DNA of 64,000 bases, taken from positions 434,001 through 498,000 of the forward strand of contig NZ_JAMJWG010000002.1 of assembly GCF_024435355.1 (NCBI RefSeq), read 5' to 3'. Positions 9,178 to 17,225 of the stretch are shown here, piece by piece. Within the stretch, counting starts at the first letter, position 1; each line of letters opens with the position of its first letter. The position numbers and the translations under genes are program-made. The stretch comes from Streptomyces odontomachi. Lineage in GTDB: Bacteria; Actinomycetota; Actinomycetes; Streptomycetales; Streptomycetaceae. The notes under the pieces were generated by a model that saw only the letters and a program-made list of their open reading frames with translations, ran no database searches and was not told where the DNA came from.

Positions 9178-9922
9178 CGGGGGCGGACTCCTTGTCGACG
9201 TAGAGGGTGCACCGGGGGTGGGTGCGCAGTGCACTGGCGGGCAGCGAACCGTCGATCGGTCCGTGCAGCGCCCGGGTGACGGCGTGCTTCTTCTGCGCGC
9301 CGGGCACCATGCAGAACGCCTCGGCCGCGGACAGCAGCGCGGGGACGGTCAGGGTGATGGCTCGGCGGGGTACGTCGTGCAGGGTGGCGAAGCAGCCGTC
9401 GTCGACCTGCTGGACGCGGCTGACCTCGTCCAGGGTCACCACCTTCACCAGCGCCGGGTCCGCGAGGTCGGCGGGCGGGTCGTTGAAGGCGAGATGGCCG
9501 TTGACCCCGATGCCCAGGCACAGGATGTCGATCGGCGCGGCGGCCAGCAGCGCGCTGTACTCGTCCACGGTGGCCTGCGGGTCGGCGCCCGGGTCGATCA
9601 GGTGGACCGTGCCGACCGGCACCCGGTCCAGCAGGACCGTTTGCAGCCAGGTGCCGAACCGCTGCGGCGCTTCGGGTGCGAGGCCCAGGTACTCGTCCAT
9701 GTGGAAGGCGGTGACCCGGCTCCAGTCGATGTCCGGCCGGGCGGCCAGCTGGCGCAGGGTCGCCTCCTGGCTGGGCGCGCTGGCGAAGATCATGCGCACC
9801 GCTGCCTGCTCGGCCAGCCGGCGTACGAGCGCGTCACCGATGTCGCGCGCGGCGGCTGCGCCGAGGGTTTCCCGGTCCGGGAAGGAGCGGAGTTCGATCT
9901 GGTGGGGGGCGTTGTCGGACAT
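9167..9922 (-). CDS. Glucosamine-6-phosphate deaminase/isomerase-like protein
   Basis: Member of the NagB/RpiA/6-phosphogluconolactonase fold, 251 residues. The ATG at 9922 overlaps the upstream epimerase stop by one base (TGATG). The catalytic-base aspartate is present in FHMDEYLGL. The second active-site block reads GIGVNGHLAFNDPP, whereas authentic NagB has D-G-H-I-A-F-N-E; the aspartate is asparagine and the glutamate is aspartate here. The proton-relay triad is therefore N-H-D instead of D-H-E. This suggests a NagB-like isomerase or deaminase with shifted substrate or chemistry. It is embedded between the epimerase and SIS genes in one operon. Confidence 0.8.
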   Translation of the reverse strand: MSDNAPHQIELRSFPDRETLGAAAARDIGDALVRRLAEQAAVRMIFASAPSQEATLRQLAARPDIDWSRVTAFHMDEYLGLAPEAPQRFGTWLQTVLLDRVPVGTVHLIDPGADPQATVDEYSALLAAAPIDILCLGIGVNGHLAFNDPPADLADPALVKVVTLDEVSRVQQVDDGCFATLHDVPRRAITLTVPALLSAAEAFCMVPGAQKKHAVTRALHGPIDGSLPASALRTHPRCTLYVDKESAPDAR

Positions 9923-11196
9923 CAGTTCTCGGCTTCTCCATGGAGTTCGACGAGCAGCAGCAGTGCGCGTGCGATGTGGAAGGGGTCCTTCACGGGCAGG
10001 GCCACCACCTCGTCCAGCGGGCGGCCGTCCCGGGCACGGATCTGGGTCCACTCCCGCCCGGGTCCTTCGGGGAAGGTGCCGAAGGTGTACTCGTGGATGC
10101 GGTCGTGCCAGGCCGCCAGTTCGGCGCTGCCGTGGGCCCTGGCCAGCAGGGCCGTCGCGTACAGGGCCTCGGCGTGCGGCCACCACAGCTTGGTGTCCCA
10201 GGTGCGGGTGACCAGGTTCTCGTACCGGTCGTCGAGCAGGTCGCCGCGTGGTGCCCCGCCCTCCCGGTCGACGTAGCGCAGCAGGCCGCCCTCGGCGGTG
10301 TCCCAGCCGACGGCCAGCGCGCCGAGCGCGGCTTCGACCACCCACGAAGGATCGCCGGCCACCGCCGCGACACCGGGCACGGTGGCCGCGGCGCGGTGCA
10401 GGAACCACAGGAACTCCAGCAGATGGCCGGGCGTGCGGTGCCGGGCGAGCAGGGTGCCGTCCAGACCGGGGCCGCGCGGCGCCATGTCGCGCATCTGCGT
10501 TCCGGTGACGAACAGGGCGGAGAGCGCGTCGGCGGCCGCGGCGACGGTGATCTCCTGGGCCCGTCGGGAGCCGGTCGCAGCGTGGAGTTCGGCGCCGGCG
10601 TGCATCAGCATCATCGGTTCGGCGAAGCACCGGAACCGGGGATGGACCGGGTACGGCTCGTTCAGCGCGGTGCAGGACCGCACCCGGTCATAGGCGCTGA
10701 CCAGCAATTCCTCGGCCAGCGCGCCCCACGCCCGGGCGGCCGGGGTGCCGGTCGCCACGAGTTCGCCGTGCAGCCCAGCGAAGCCCAGCACCGCGAAGAG
10801 ATCGGCGAAGACGCTGGCGTGCGCGGCGCCGTCCGGTCCTGCGGGCCTGACCGTCCCGTCGGCGCTCAGCACGTAGGCGGTGGTGCCGTCGCCCAGCAGG
10901 GCGTGCGCCGCGACGAACTCGGCCGTGCCGGTCGCCTGGCGCAGCAGCGTGTCCGCGTCCATGTCGATCAGTCCGGCCCTGGCGGCGCGGGACAGCCGGG
11001 CGGTGAGCCAGGCCCAGCGGCCCTGCGACCAGGTGTACTTGTCCGTGCTGACGAGGGTGTCGCCCACGTTGGCGAAACAGGTGTGCACGCCGCCGCGTTC
11101 CGCATCCGGTCCATGGGCCAGCCACCAGGCCAGGACGTCGTCCTCCAGATGCGACCGGTGGAAGCGCTGGAACCGGTGAAGACCTGCGTCAGGCAT
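9922..11196 (-). CDS. N-acylglucosamine 2-epimerase (AGE) family protein
   Basis: Cytoplasmic sugar epimerase or isomerase with an (alpha/alpha)6 barrel, 424 residues. Family marks include HTCFANVGD near the N-terminus, the PGHLLEFLWFLH helix and DTKLWWPHAEALYA, which carry the histidines used for proton transfer. The ATG at 11196 lies inside the end of the symporter gene (8-base overlap), so it is translationally coupled. AGE-family enzymes interconvert GlcNAc/ManNAc, glucose/mannose/fructose or cellobiose-type sugars. The operon suggests action on the imported sugar before phosphorylated intermediates are made, but no kinase is present in this operon. Confidence 0.85.
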   Translation of the reverse strand: MPDAGLHRFQRFHRSHLEDDVLAWWLAHGPDAERGGVHTCFANVGDTLVSTDKYTWSQGRWAWLTARLSRAARAGLIDMDADTLLRQATGTAEFVAAHALLGDGTTAYVLSADGTVRPAGPDGAAHASVFADLFAVLGFAGLHGELVATGTPAARAWGALAEELLVSAYDRVRSCTALNEPYPVHPRFRCFAEPMMLMHAGAELHAATGSRRAQEITVAAAADALSALFVTGTQMRDMAPRGPGLDGTLLARHRTPGHLLEFLWFLHRAAATVPGVAAVAGDPSWVVEAALGALAVGWDTAEGGLLRYVDREGGAPRGDLLDDRYENLVTRTWDTKLWWPHAEALYATALLARAHGSAELAAWHDRIHEYTFGTFPEGPGREWTQIRARDGRPLDEVVALPVKDPFHIARALLLLVELHGEAEN

Positions 11197-12724
11197 GGAC
11201 GGCGGCCTTCTCCTCGTGCGGCCCGTGCCGCTCGTCGTCGGAGTTCAGCGCGTCGATCAGGGCGTCGGACGCGGGATCCCGCCAGGGCCGCAGGAAACCG
11301 CAGGCGATGAAGGTGACGAGGGAGACGAGGATCGGTCCTGCCACGGACACGGTGGTCGTCCAGTTCTCGTTCAGCCGGGCGACCTGATCGGCGAAGGCGT
11401 ACTTGGTGAGGACGAACACGAGCAGGCCGGCCGCCCAGGACAGGATGGCCGCGGAAGGACCGCTGCGCCGGAACAGCGGCAGCATGCCCAGCAGCATCGG
11501 GATCGCGACCGGGCCGACCAGCGCGCCGAACCACAGCACCAGCAGGCCGAGCACCCCGCCGAAGCTGTCCGCGGTCAGGGCGACCGCCAGGGACAGCGCG
11601 ATGAAGAGGAACGTGGCGACGCGTCCGGCCGCCAGCTCGGCGCGGGCGCTCAGCCGCGACCCGCCGCGCAGCACCGCCGGGATGATGTCCCGTACGACGA
11701 CCGCGGAGATCGCGTTGGCGTCGGAGGACGACATCGCCATGGTGTGCGAGAACATGCCCGCCAGCACCAGGCCGACCAGGGCCCCGGGCAGCAGATGCGT
11801 GGTCAGCAGGGCGTAGGACTGCTCGGGGGACGACAGGTTCGGCAGGATCAGCGGCGCCGCCCACATCGGGAAGAACAGCACCAGCGGCCAGACCAGATAG
11901 AGCCCGCCGGACAGCAGGGCGGCCTTGCGTGCCTGGGCACCGGAGCCGGAGGCGATGAAGCGCTGCGCGAGGTTCCAGGTGCCCCCGTTGTAGGAAACGG
12001 TGTCGACCAGCGCGTAGACCAGGAAGAACACCACGGTGTAGCTGCCGGAGAACGGGTGGGCGTGGCTGGGCGGCAGCTTGCTCCACATCGTCCAGATCGA
12101 CGACGGACCGCCGAGTTCGGACAGCGTGACGACCAGCATGGTGATGCCCGCGACCAGCTGGATCACGAACTGCCCGAAGTCGGTGAGCGCGTCCGCCCAC
12201 AGGCCGCCGACCGTGGAGTAGACCAGCGTGACGCTTCCGGTGAGCAGCACGCCCCAGGTCAGCGGTACCCCGGCGAAGACGTTCAGCAGGACGGCGCTCG
12301 CCGTCCACTTGGCGGCGACGTCGAAGAGTTTCAGCGCGGCGCCGCTCCACGCGAGCACCTGCTGGGCGGGCACGTTGTACCGGGTGGTCAGGTACTCCAG
12401 CGGCGAGATGATGCCGAGCCGCTGCCGCAGCCTGGGCCAGCGCGGCGCGAACACGGCGGCGCCTATGGACAGCGCGATCACGATGCCGAGCGCCCACCAG
12501 ATGTAGACGGCGAATCCGACGGTGTAGGCCACCGCGGCGTACGCGACGAACACCGCCGCGCTGTACCCCGACATGTGGTGCGAGATGCCGGCCAGCCACC
12601 AGGGCATCCGGCCGCCGGCGGTGAAGAAGTCACGGGCGTCGTGCACCCGCGACTTCGCCCACAGGCCGATGGCGATCATGAGACCGAAATAGAGCAGCAG
12701 CACGAGCCAGGCCGCGGCGCCCAT
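11189..12724 (-). CDS. Sodium:solute symporter (SSS family)
   Basis: Integral membrane symporter with about 13-14 hydrophobic segments, 511 residues. The ATG at 12724 is preceded by GGAGG. Early residues AAWLVLLLYFGLMIAIGLW form the first membrane helix, followed by the family motif DFFTAGGRMPWWLAGISHHM around the second helix. The C-terminus after the last helix is short and charged. It is the first gene of the eight-gene operon and probably brings in the sugar or sugar acid that the downstream enzymes degrade. It is divergent from the LacI regulator, and a palindromic operator lies between the two starts. Confidence 0.88.
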   Translation of the reverse strand: MGAAAWLVLLLYFGLMIAIGLWAKSRVHDARDFFTAGGRMPWWLAGISHHMSGYSAAVFVAYAAVAYTVGFAVYIWWALGIVIALSIGAAVFAPRWPRLRQRLGIISPLEYLTTRYNVPAQQVLAWSGAALKLFDVAAKWTASAVLLNVFAGVPLTWGVLLTGSVTLVYSTVGGLWADALTDFGQFVIQLVAGITMLVVTLSELGGPSSIWTMWSKLPPSHAHPFSGSYTVVFFLVYALVDTVSYNGGTWNLAQRFIASGSGAQARKAALLSGGLYLVWPLVLFFPMWAAPLILPNLSSPEQSYALLTTHLLPGALVGLVLAGMFSHTMAMSSSDANAISAVVVRDIIPAVLRGGSRLSARAELAAGRVATFLFIALSLAVALTADSFGGVLGLLVLWFGALVGPVAIPMLLGMLPLFRRSGPSAAILSWAAGLLVFVLTKYAFADQVARLNENWTTTVSVAGPILVSLVTFIACGFLRPWRDPASDALIDALNSDDERHGPHEEKAAVHA

Positions 12725-12767
12725 GAGACCTCCGAGGATGTGGGTGTGATGGCGTCGCCGTGCACAC

Positions 12768-12786
12768 TTGCATGCAACCGGATGCA
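12768..12786. promoter_or_regulatory. Predicted LacI-type operator in the symporter/regulator divergent promoter
   Basis: The sequence TGCAACCGGATGCA at 12773-12786 is a near-perfect palindrome with a central CCGG, the usual shape for LacI/GalR-family sites. It overlaps the perfect 10-mer TTGCATGCAA at 12768-12777. On the minus strand it falls just downstream of a TTGATT element that could serve as -35 for the symporter operon. A closely similar site (12 of 14 bases) is inside the lacI gene at 13359-13374. Confidence 0.6.
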
Positions 12787-12863
12787 CAATCAAGACTCTC
12801 GGGCTAAGATCCGTGTTTCAGGAATCGTGGACCGTGTGCCGCGCCCGACCAGCCGGGGGACGA

Positions 12864-13898
12864 ATGACCGAGGCTCCCACTCCCACCATCGGCATGATCG
12901 CCGAGCGGCTCGGCATCTCCCGGTCGACCGTCTCGCGCGCCTTCACCAGACCGCACCTGCTGCGGCCCGAGACGGTCCAGCGGGTCCTGACCACCGCAGA
13001 GAGCCTGGGCTATGTGCCGAACCACGCGGCCAGGACGCTGTCCACCGGCCACAGCGGGACCATCGCGCTGATCGTCCCGGACATCGCCAACCCGTTCTTC
13101 CCCCCGCTGATCCGGGCCGCCCAAGCCGGCGCCGACCAGCAGGACTTCTGCGTACTGCTCGGAGACTCCGCGGAGAACCCGGACCAGGAGAGCCGGCTGA
13201 TCGCCCGGTTCACCCGGCAGGTCGACGGCCTGGTGCTGGCGGCTTCCCGGCTGGCCGACGCCGCGCTGGTCGACCACGCCGGGCACAAGCCACTGGTACT
13301 GATCAACCGGGACATCCCCCGGATCCCCCGGGTACTCGTCGACTCGCACACCGGAACCGTGCAAGCGGTTGCACACTTTGCGGAACTGGGGCACCGTCAC
13401 ATCGCCTACGTCGGGGGCCCCGTCGGCTCCTGGTCCGACCACCAGCGGCGCCGGGCGATCAACACCGCGCGCACCGAGCACGGGCTCACCGTCACCATGC
13501 TCGGCGCCCGGCCGGCGACGTACGCCGGCGGCACGCGCACCGTCGACGCGCTGCTGGCCAGCGGCGCCACCGGCGTCATGGCCTTCGACGACGTGGTGGC
13601 GCACGGGATCCTGGCCGGACTCGCCGAGCGCGGCCTGCGGGTGCCCGAGGACTTCAGCGTCGTCGGCTGCGACGACGTCCTGGCCGCGACCACCTACCCG
13701 CCGCTGACCACGGTGTCGCTGCGCTGCGCGGACGCCGGGGACATCGCGGTGTCGGTGCTGCTGGAACTGCTGGGCGGCCGCAGGCTGGGCGACGTGCGCT
13801 ACAGCCTCGACTCGCAGCTCGTCGTGCGGGGCACCACCGGGCCGGCGCGGCACGGCAGGGACGGGAGGAGGGCATCCTCCACCGGCCCGCGCCCCTGA
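12864..13898 (+). CDS. LacI/GalR-family transcriptional regulator
   Basis: DNA-binding repressor with a periplasmic-binding-like sugar sensor, 344 residues. The ATG at 12864 follows GGGGGA and gives a normal N-terminus (TIGMIAERLGISRSTVSRAF), which is the LacI helix-turn-helix; the hinge helix follows in NHAARTLS. The effector domain holds IALIVPDIANPFFPPL and VVGCDDVLAATTYPPLTTV. The gene is divergent from the symporter operon and is its most likely local repressor. An intragenic operator-like palindrome at 13359-13374 could give looping. The last 25 residues are basic and look like a non-conserved tail. Confidence 0.9.
   Translation: MTEAPTPTIGMIAERLGISRSTVSRAFTRPHLLRPETVQRVLTTAESLGYVPNHAARTLSTGHSGTIALIVPDIANPFFPPLIRAAQAGADQQDFCVLLGDSAENPDQESRLIARFTRQVDGLVLAASRLADAALVDHAGHKPLVLINRDIPRIPRVLVDSHTGTVQAVAHFAELGHRHIAYVGGPVGSWSDHQRRRAINTARTEHGLTVTMLGARPATYAGGTRTVDALLASGATGVMAFDDVVAHGILAGLAERGLRVPEDFSVVGCDDVLAATTYPPLTTVSLRCADAGDIAVSVLLELLGGRRLGDVRYSLDSQLVVRGTTGPARHGRDGRRASSTGPRP
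13359..13374. promoter_or_regulatory. Intragenic LacI-type operator-like palindrome
   Basis: GTGCAAGCGGTTGCAC inside the regulator gene has inverted GTGCAA/TTGCAC arms with two mismatched central pairs. It matches the intergenic site at 12773-12786 at 12 of 14 positions. The centre-to-centre distance is about 587 bp. Auxiliary operators of this kind are established for LacI-type repressors; function here is inferred. Confidence 0.4.
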
Positions 13899-14093
13899 CG
13901 CGAGGGCGCCGTCAGAGCAGAATGATCGTGTACTCGGCGAAGCCCGGCTCCGCCGGTGGCAGGTGCCGGCCTTGACCGTCATCCACGGCAACGCACCATG
14001 ATGGTGGACGGCCCGGCAGGTGATCTCCTGAGCGGCGCAGGCGCACCGGCACGAGCCACCGCCTTGGACGCCCGACGGATTGGGGGCGAGGTC

Positions 14094-15704
14094 GTGCGCG
14101 CACGGCTCACGGTACGGCAACTGGTCGACGACCTCGGCTGGCCACTGGCCCGGGTCGGGCGTTCCAACGGCGGTCTTGACCAGGCGGTGACCAGCGTGAT
14201 CATCCAGGATTTCGAGCAGCCGGTCCGCTCGGAGCCCGGCTGTCTCGTGCTGGGTGTGGGGATCGGTCCCGGTACCGTGCTCACCCCGCTCGTCGAGGAC
14301 ATGCGCAAGGCGGGCGCGGTCGCGCTCGCCGTCAAGCCTCCGTTGCCCGAGCAGGCGCACGATCTCCCCCTGCCGGTGCTGGAGATCAATGCGGACGCGT
14401 CGTGGATGCACGTCGCCGTCACCATCCGGGAACGCCTGCTGGAACAGGACCGTGCTCCGGAACCGACGTCCGGGGCCATGGGCGATCTGTTCGACATCGC
14501 CAACACGATCAGCGAGGCGATCGGGGCTCCCGTCACGATCGAGGACCACGCCTCGACGGTGCTGGCCTGGTCGGCCGATCAGCAGGACACCGACGACGCG
14601 CGGGTGGAGACGATCCTCGGCCGCGCGGTGCACCCGCGGTGGCTGGAGTGGTACGAGGCGTGTGGCGTGTTCCGGCGACTGCATCGCGAACGCGGCCCGG
14701 TGTTCATCGAACCGGGCGCTCCGGGACTGCTGCCGAGGACGGCGATCGCGGTGCGTACGGGTTCCCATGTGCTCGGCTACATCTGGGCGGCCGTGTCCGG
14801 TCCGTTGAGCGCCGAGCAGGCCGATCGACTGCGCATGCTCGCGCCTGCCGTGGCGCTCCACCTGGTCAATGTCCGTACCGGCGAGGCATACGCGCGGCAG
14901 CATCGGGGTGAGCTGGCCGCCATCATGCTCGGCGGCGGCCAGGAGGGCCGCGGTGCCGCTCACGAACTGGGCATCGGCCCGTCCCCCGCGTGCGTGCTCG
15001 TCGCGGGCATGGCCGGCGCCGCATCCCACGACGGCGACGGTGCATCCGACACGACCGAGTCGGCGGCGCGACTGCGTCGGTGCGCGCACTCGCTGGCGCT
15101 GTACCTCGCCACCACTCATCCGTCTTCGGCCACGGTCGTGCTGGGCGACGCGGTGTACGCGTTGATCTGGTGGCCGCAAGAGGGCGGCGGGGAGGCGCTG
15201 GAGTCCGCGGAACGGCTCGCACGGGACTTCCAAGCACGCTCTCCGCACGGCAGGCACTGTCTCATCGCGGTGAGCGGACCGGCTGCCGCCGTCGAGGAGA
15301 TCACCACGGTACGAGCCCAGGCCGACGCCGTCCTGACGGCCATGCGCCGCACCGGCATGGCCGGCACCGTCGGCACCATGGAGTCGATGGCGCTCCCCGT
15401 GTTGCTGCGGCAGCTGGCCGACGACGCCATCGCCCAGGGAATCGGGAACTGCATCGGGCCGCTGAACCGGTTGATCCGGCACGAAGGTCCCGGTGGCGAG
15501 CTGGCTCGCACGCTCGCCGCGTACGTGGACTCCGGTCGGGCCGTGGACGACACGGCGGTGGCCCTGCGCGTGCACGTCAACACCGTGCGGTACCGGCTGC
15601 GACGCATCCGGCACCTTGTGGGCCTGGACTTCTCCGACGCCGACGCCATGCTGCTCGTCCAGTTGCAGCTCCGCATGCGGGCGCTGTCCGGCAACGATCT
15701 TTGA
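14094..15704 (+). CDS. PucR-family transcriptional regulator
   Basis: Purine/amino-acid catabolism-type regulator, 536 residues from the GTG at 14094. That start is chosen because PucR proteins usually begin with a stretch like LTVRQLVDDLGW and because GGGGGCGAGG precedes it; ATG codons at 13998 and 14001 are alternatives. The N-terminal PucR domain covers about 1-125. A GAF-like or CdaR-like middle follows. The C-terminal helix-turn-helix (about 480-530) reads DDTAVALRVHVNTVRYRLRR, the HTH_30 signature. It lies directly upstream of an NCS1 permease and a D-amino-acid oxidase. Two strong palindromes separate it from the permease, so it probably controls that operon. Confidence 0.88.
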   Translation: MRARLTVRQLVDDLGWPLARVGRSNGGLDQAVTSVIIQDFEQPVRSEPGCLVLGVGIGPGTVLTPLVEDMRKAGAVALAVKPPLPEQAHDLPLPVLEINADASWMHVAVTIRERLLEQDRAPEPTSGAMGDLFDIANTISEAIGAPVTIEDHASTVLAWSADQQDTDDARVETILGRAVHPRWLEWYEACGVFRRLHRERGPVFIEPGAPGLLPRTAIAVRTGSHVLGYIWAAVSGPLSAEQADRLRMLAPAVALHLVNVRTGEAYARQHRGELAAIMLGGGQEGRGAAHELGIGPSPACVLVAGMAGAASHDGDGASDTTESAARLRRCAHSLALYLATTHPSSATVVLGDAVYALIWWPQEGGGEALESAERLARDFQARSPHGRHCLIAVSGPAAAVEEITTVRAQADAVLTAMRRTGMAGTVGTMESMALPVLLRQLADDAIAQGIGNCIGPLNRLIRHEGPGGELARTLAAYVDSGRAVDDTAVALRVHVNTVRYRLRRIRHLVGLDFSDADAMLLVQLQLRMRALSGNDL

Positions 15705-15717
15705 TGTCCAGGACATC
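15703..15717. promoter_or_regulatory. Perfect palindrome at the pucR stop codon
   Basis: GATGTCCAGGACATC has 7-bp inverted arms around one central base and overlaps the TGA of the PucR gene. It lies 65-80 bp upstream of the permease start. It may be an operator for the PucR regulator or another factor. The arms are not unusually G+C-rich for this genome, which argues against chance. Confidence 0.45.
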
Positions 15718-15737
15718 TGCGGGCGGCCATGTTTGTC

Positions 15738-15761
15738 GTCGCGGACAAGAGAATCCGCGAC
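15738..15761. promoter_or_regulatory. Inverted repeat upstream of the NCS1 permease
   Basis: GTCGCGGA at 15738-15745 and TCCGCGAC at 15754-15761 form perfect 8-bp arms with an 8-base spacer, 22 bp before the permease GTG. It overlaps an in-frame ATG at 15729, which supports translation starting at 15783 rather than at that ATG. Probable operator of the permease-oxidase operon. Confidence 0.5.
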
Positions 15762-15782
15762 CCAAGATCGGACACTGAGGGC

Positions 15783-17225
15783 GTGGATACCAATTCCCAC
15801 GAGCGTCCCGATTTCATCCTGGAACGACGCAGCATCGAGTTCGTGCCCGCCCACCTACGCCATGGCAAGCCTTCCGACCTGCTGTTCGTGTGGTTCGGCG
15901 CGAACATGGAGCTACCCGTCGTGGCGGCGGGCGCGGCCACCACCCTGAGCGGGCTGAGCCTCGGATGGGCCGCGGTGGCGATCCTGATCGGTGTGCTGGT
16001 CGGCACACTGCTCATGGCGAGCCATTCCGCCCAGGGCCCGCATCTCGGGCTGCCGCAGATGATCCAGAGCCGCGCGCAGTTCGGGTTCTACGGTGCCGCG
16101 TTCCCTCTGCTGTTCGTGATCGTGATGTACCTCGGGTTCTACGCGGCGGGCGTGGTGCTCGGGGCGCAGGCCCTGACGGCGTTGACGGGGCTGCCCCTGT
16201 CCGCGGGGATCATCGTGCTGGCCCTGTTGAGCACGCTCGTCGCGATCTTCGGATACAACCTGATCCACCGGTTCGAACGCTATCTTTCCGCGCTCGTCGC
16301 CGTCGTGTTCCTGGTGCTCACCCTGCTGCTGGTCTTCGGTGACGTACCGGCGACGCACCCCGCGCCCGCGTCCGGCGGGTTCGTGCTGGGACCGTTCCTG
16401 CTGGCGGTGTCGGTGTCGGCGACCTCGCAACTGGGCTTCGCGCCCTACGTGGCCGACTACTCGCGCTACCTGCCCGAGCAGACGTCGATCAAGAGCGTGT
16501 TCTGGTACACCTACGCCGGAGTGGGGATCAGCGGGGCCTGGCTGATGATCCTCGGTGCCGCGCTGAACCTGCGGTTCCAGCAAGGCCCGGTCGAGAGCCT
16601 CGGCCGGCTCGCGCACGGGGCCGGCGGCTGGTTCGAGGCACTGACCTACGTGGCCCTGATCGTGGGCGTGTTCAGCATCAACGCCCTCAACATCTACGGC
16701 GGCTACATGTCCGCGCTGTCGTTCGTGACGACGTTCGTGCGCCGGTGGCACGGCGGTCTCGGACTGCGCCTAGTGTTCATCATCCCCGTCGCGGTGGTGG
16801 CCACCTATCTGGGCTTTCTCTACAAGGACAACCTGCTCTCGTCGTTCCAGGTGTTCCTGACGCTGTCCCTGGTGCTGATCATCCCGTGGACGGCGGTCAA
16901 CCTCGTGGACTACTACGCGATCCGCCACGGTCACTACGTGATCGAGGAGATCCACAAGCCGGACGGGATCTACGGCAAGGTCGGCGTCGCGGGAGTCGTC
17001 TCCTACGCGATGGGTTTCGCCGTCCAGATCCCCTTCATGAGCAACGACGTCTACGAAGGTCCCGTGGCGCGGCTGCTGCGCGACGGCGACATCTCGTGGC
17101 TCGTCGGTGCGCTGGTGGCCGGCGCCTGGTACTACGTCGCGAAACGCCCCTGGGCGTCCGCCGGGGCAGCGCAGGACGACGGCACGGCCACCGAGCGGGT
17201 TCGGGAATCGGAGGTCCCGTCATGA
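15783..17225 (+). CDS. NCS1-family purine/cytosine permease
   Basis: Membrane transporter of the nucleobase-cation-symport-1 family, 480 residues with about 12 hydrophobic segments. The GTG at 15783 is preceded by TGAGG; the ATG at 15729 is less likely because an inverted repeat lies between. The first helix carries LLFVWFGANMELPVVAAGA, the NCS1 signature region, followed by GLPQMIQSRAQFGFYGA, also conserved. Known substrates include cytosine, allantoin, hydantoins and thiamine precursors. Being co-transcribed with a D-amino-acid oxidase (ATGA overlap) and controlled by a PucR regulator, it may import a nitrogen compound that yields a D-amino acid. Confidence 0.88.
   Translation: MDTNSHERPDFILERRSIEFVPAHLRHGKPSDLLFVWFGANMELPVVAAGAATTLSGLSLGWAAVAILIGVLVGTLLMASHSAQGPHLGLPQMIQSRAQFGFYGAAFPLLFVIVMYLGFYAAGVVLGAQALTALTGLPLSAGIIVLALLSTLVAIFGYNLIHRFERYLSALVAVVFLVLTLLLVFGDVPATHPAPASGGFVLGPFLLAVSVSATSQLGFAPYVADYSRYLPEQTSIKSVFWYTYAGVGISGAWLMILGAALNLRFQQGPVESLGRLAHGAGGWFEALTYVALIVGVFSINALNIYGGYMSALSFVTTFVRRWHGGLGLRLVFIIPVAVVATYLGFLYKDNLLSSFQVFLTLSLVLIIPWTAVNLVDYYAIRHGHYVIEEIHKPDGIYGKVGVAGVVSYAMGFAVQIPFMSNDVYEGPVARLLRDGDISWLVGALVAGAWYYVAKRPWASAGAAQDDGTATERVRESEVPS

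Noticed and set aside
13912..14103. Short minus-strand frame ending GFAEYTIILL behind the LacI gene
   Set aside because: The C-terminal residues look protein-like, but there is no ribosome site and the rest is arginine/proline-rich as in non-coding frames. It may be a remnant of a lost gene; I cannot support it.
12804..15854. Very long open frame antisense to the LacI and PucR genes
   Set aside because: High G+C makes antisense frames long. Composition is rich in R, H, G and P, there are no domain motifs, and the plus strand has two clear genes.
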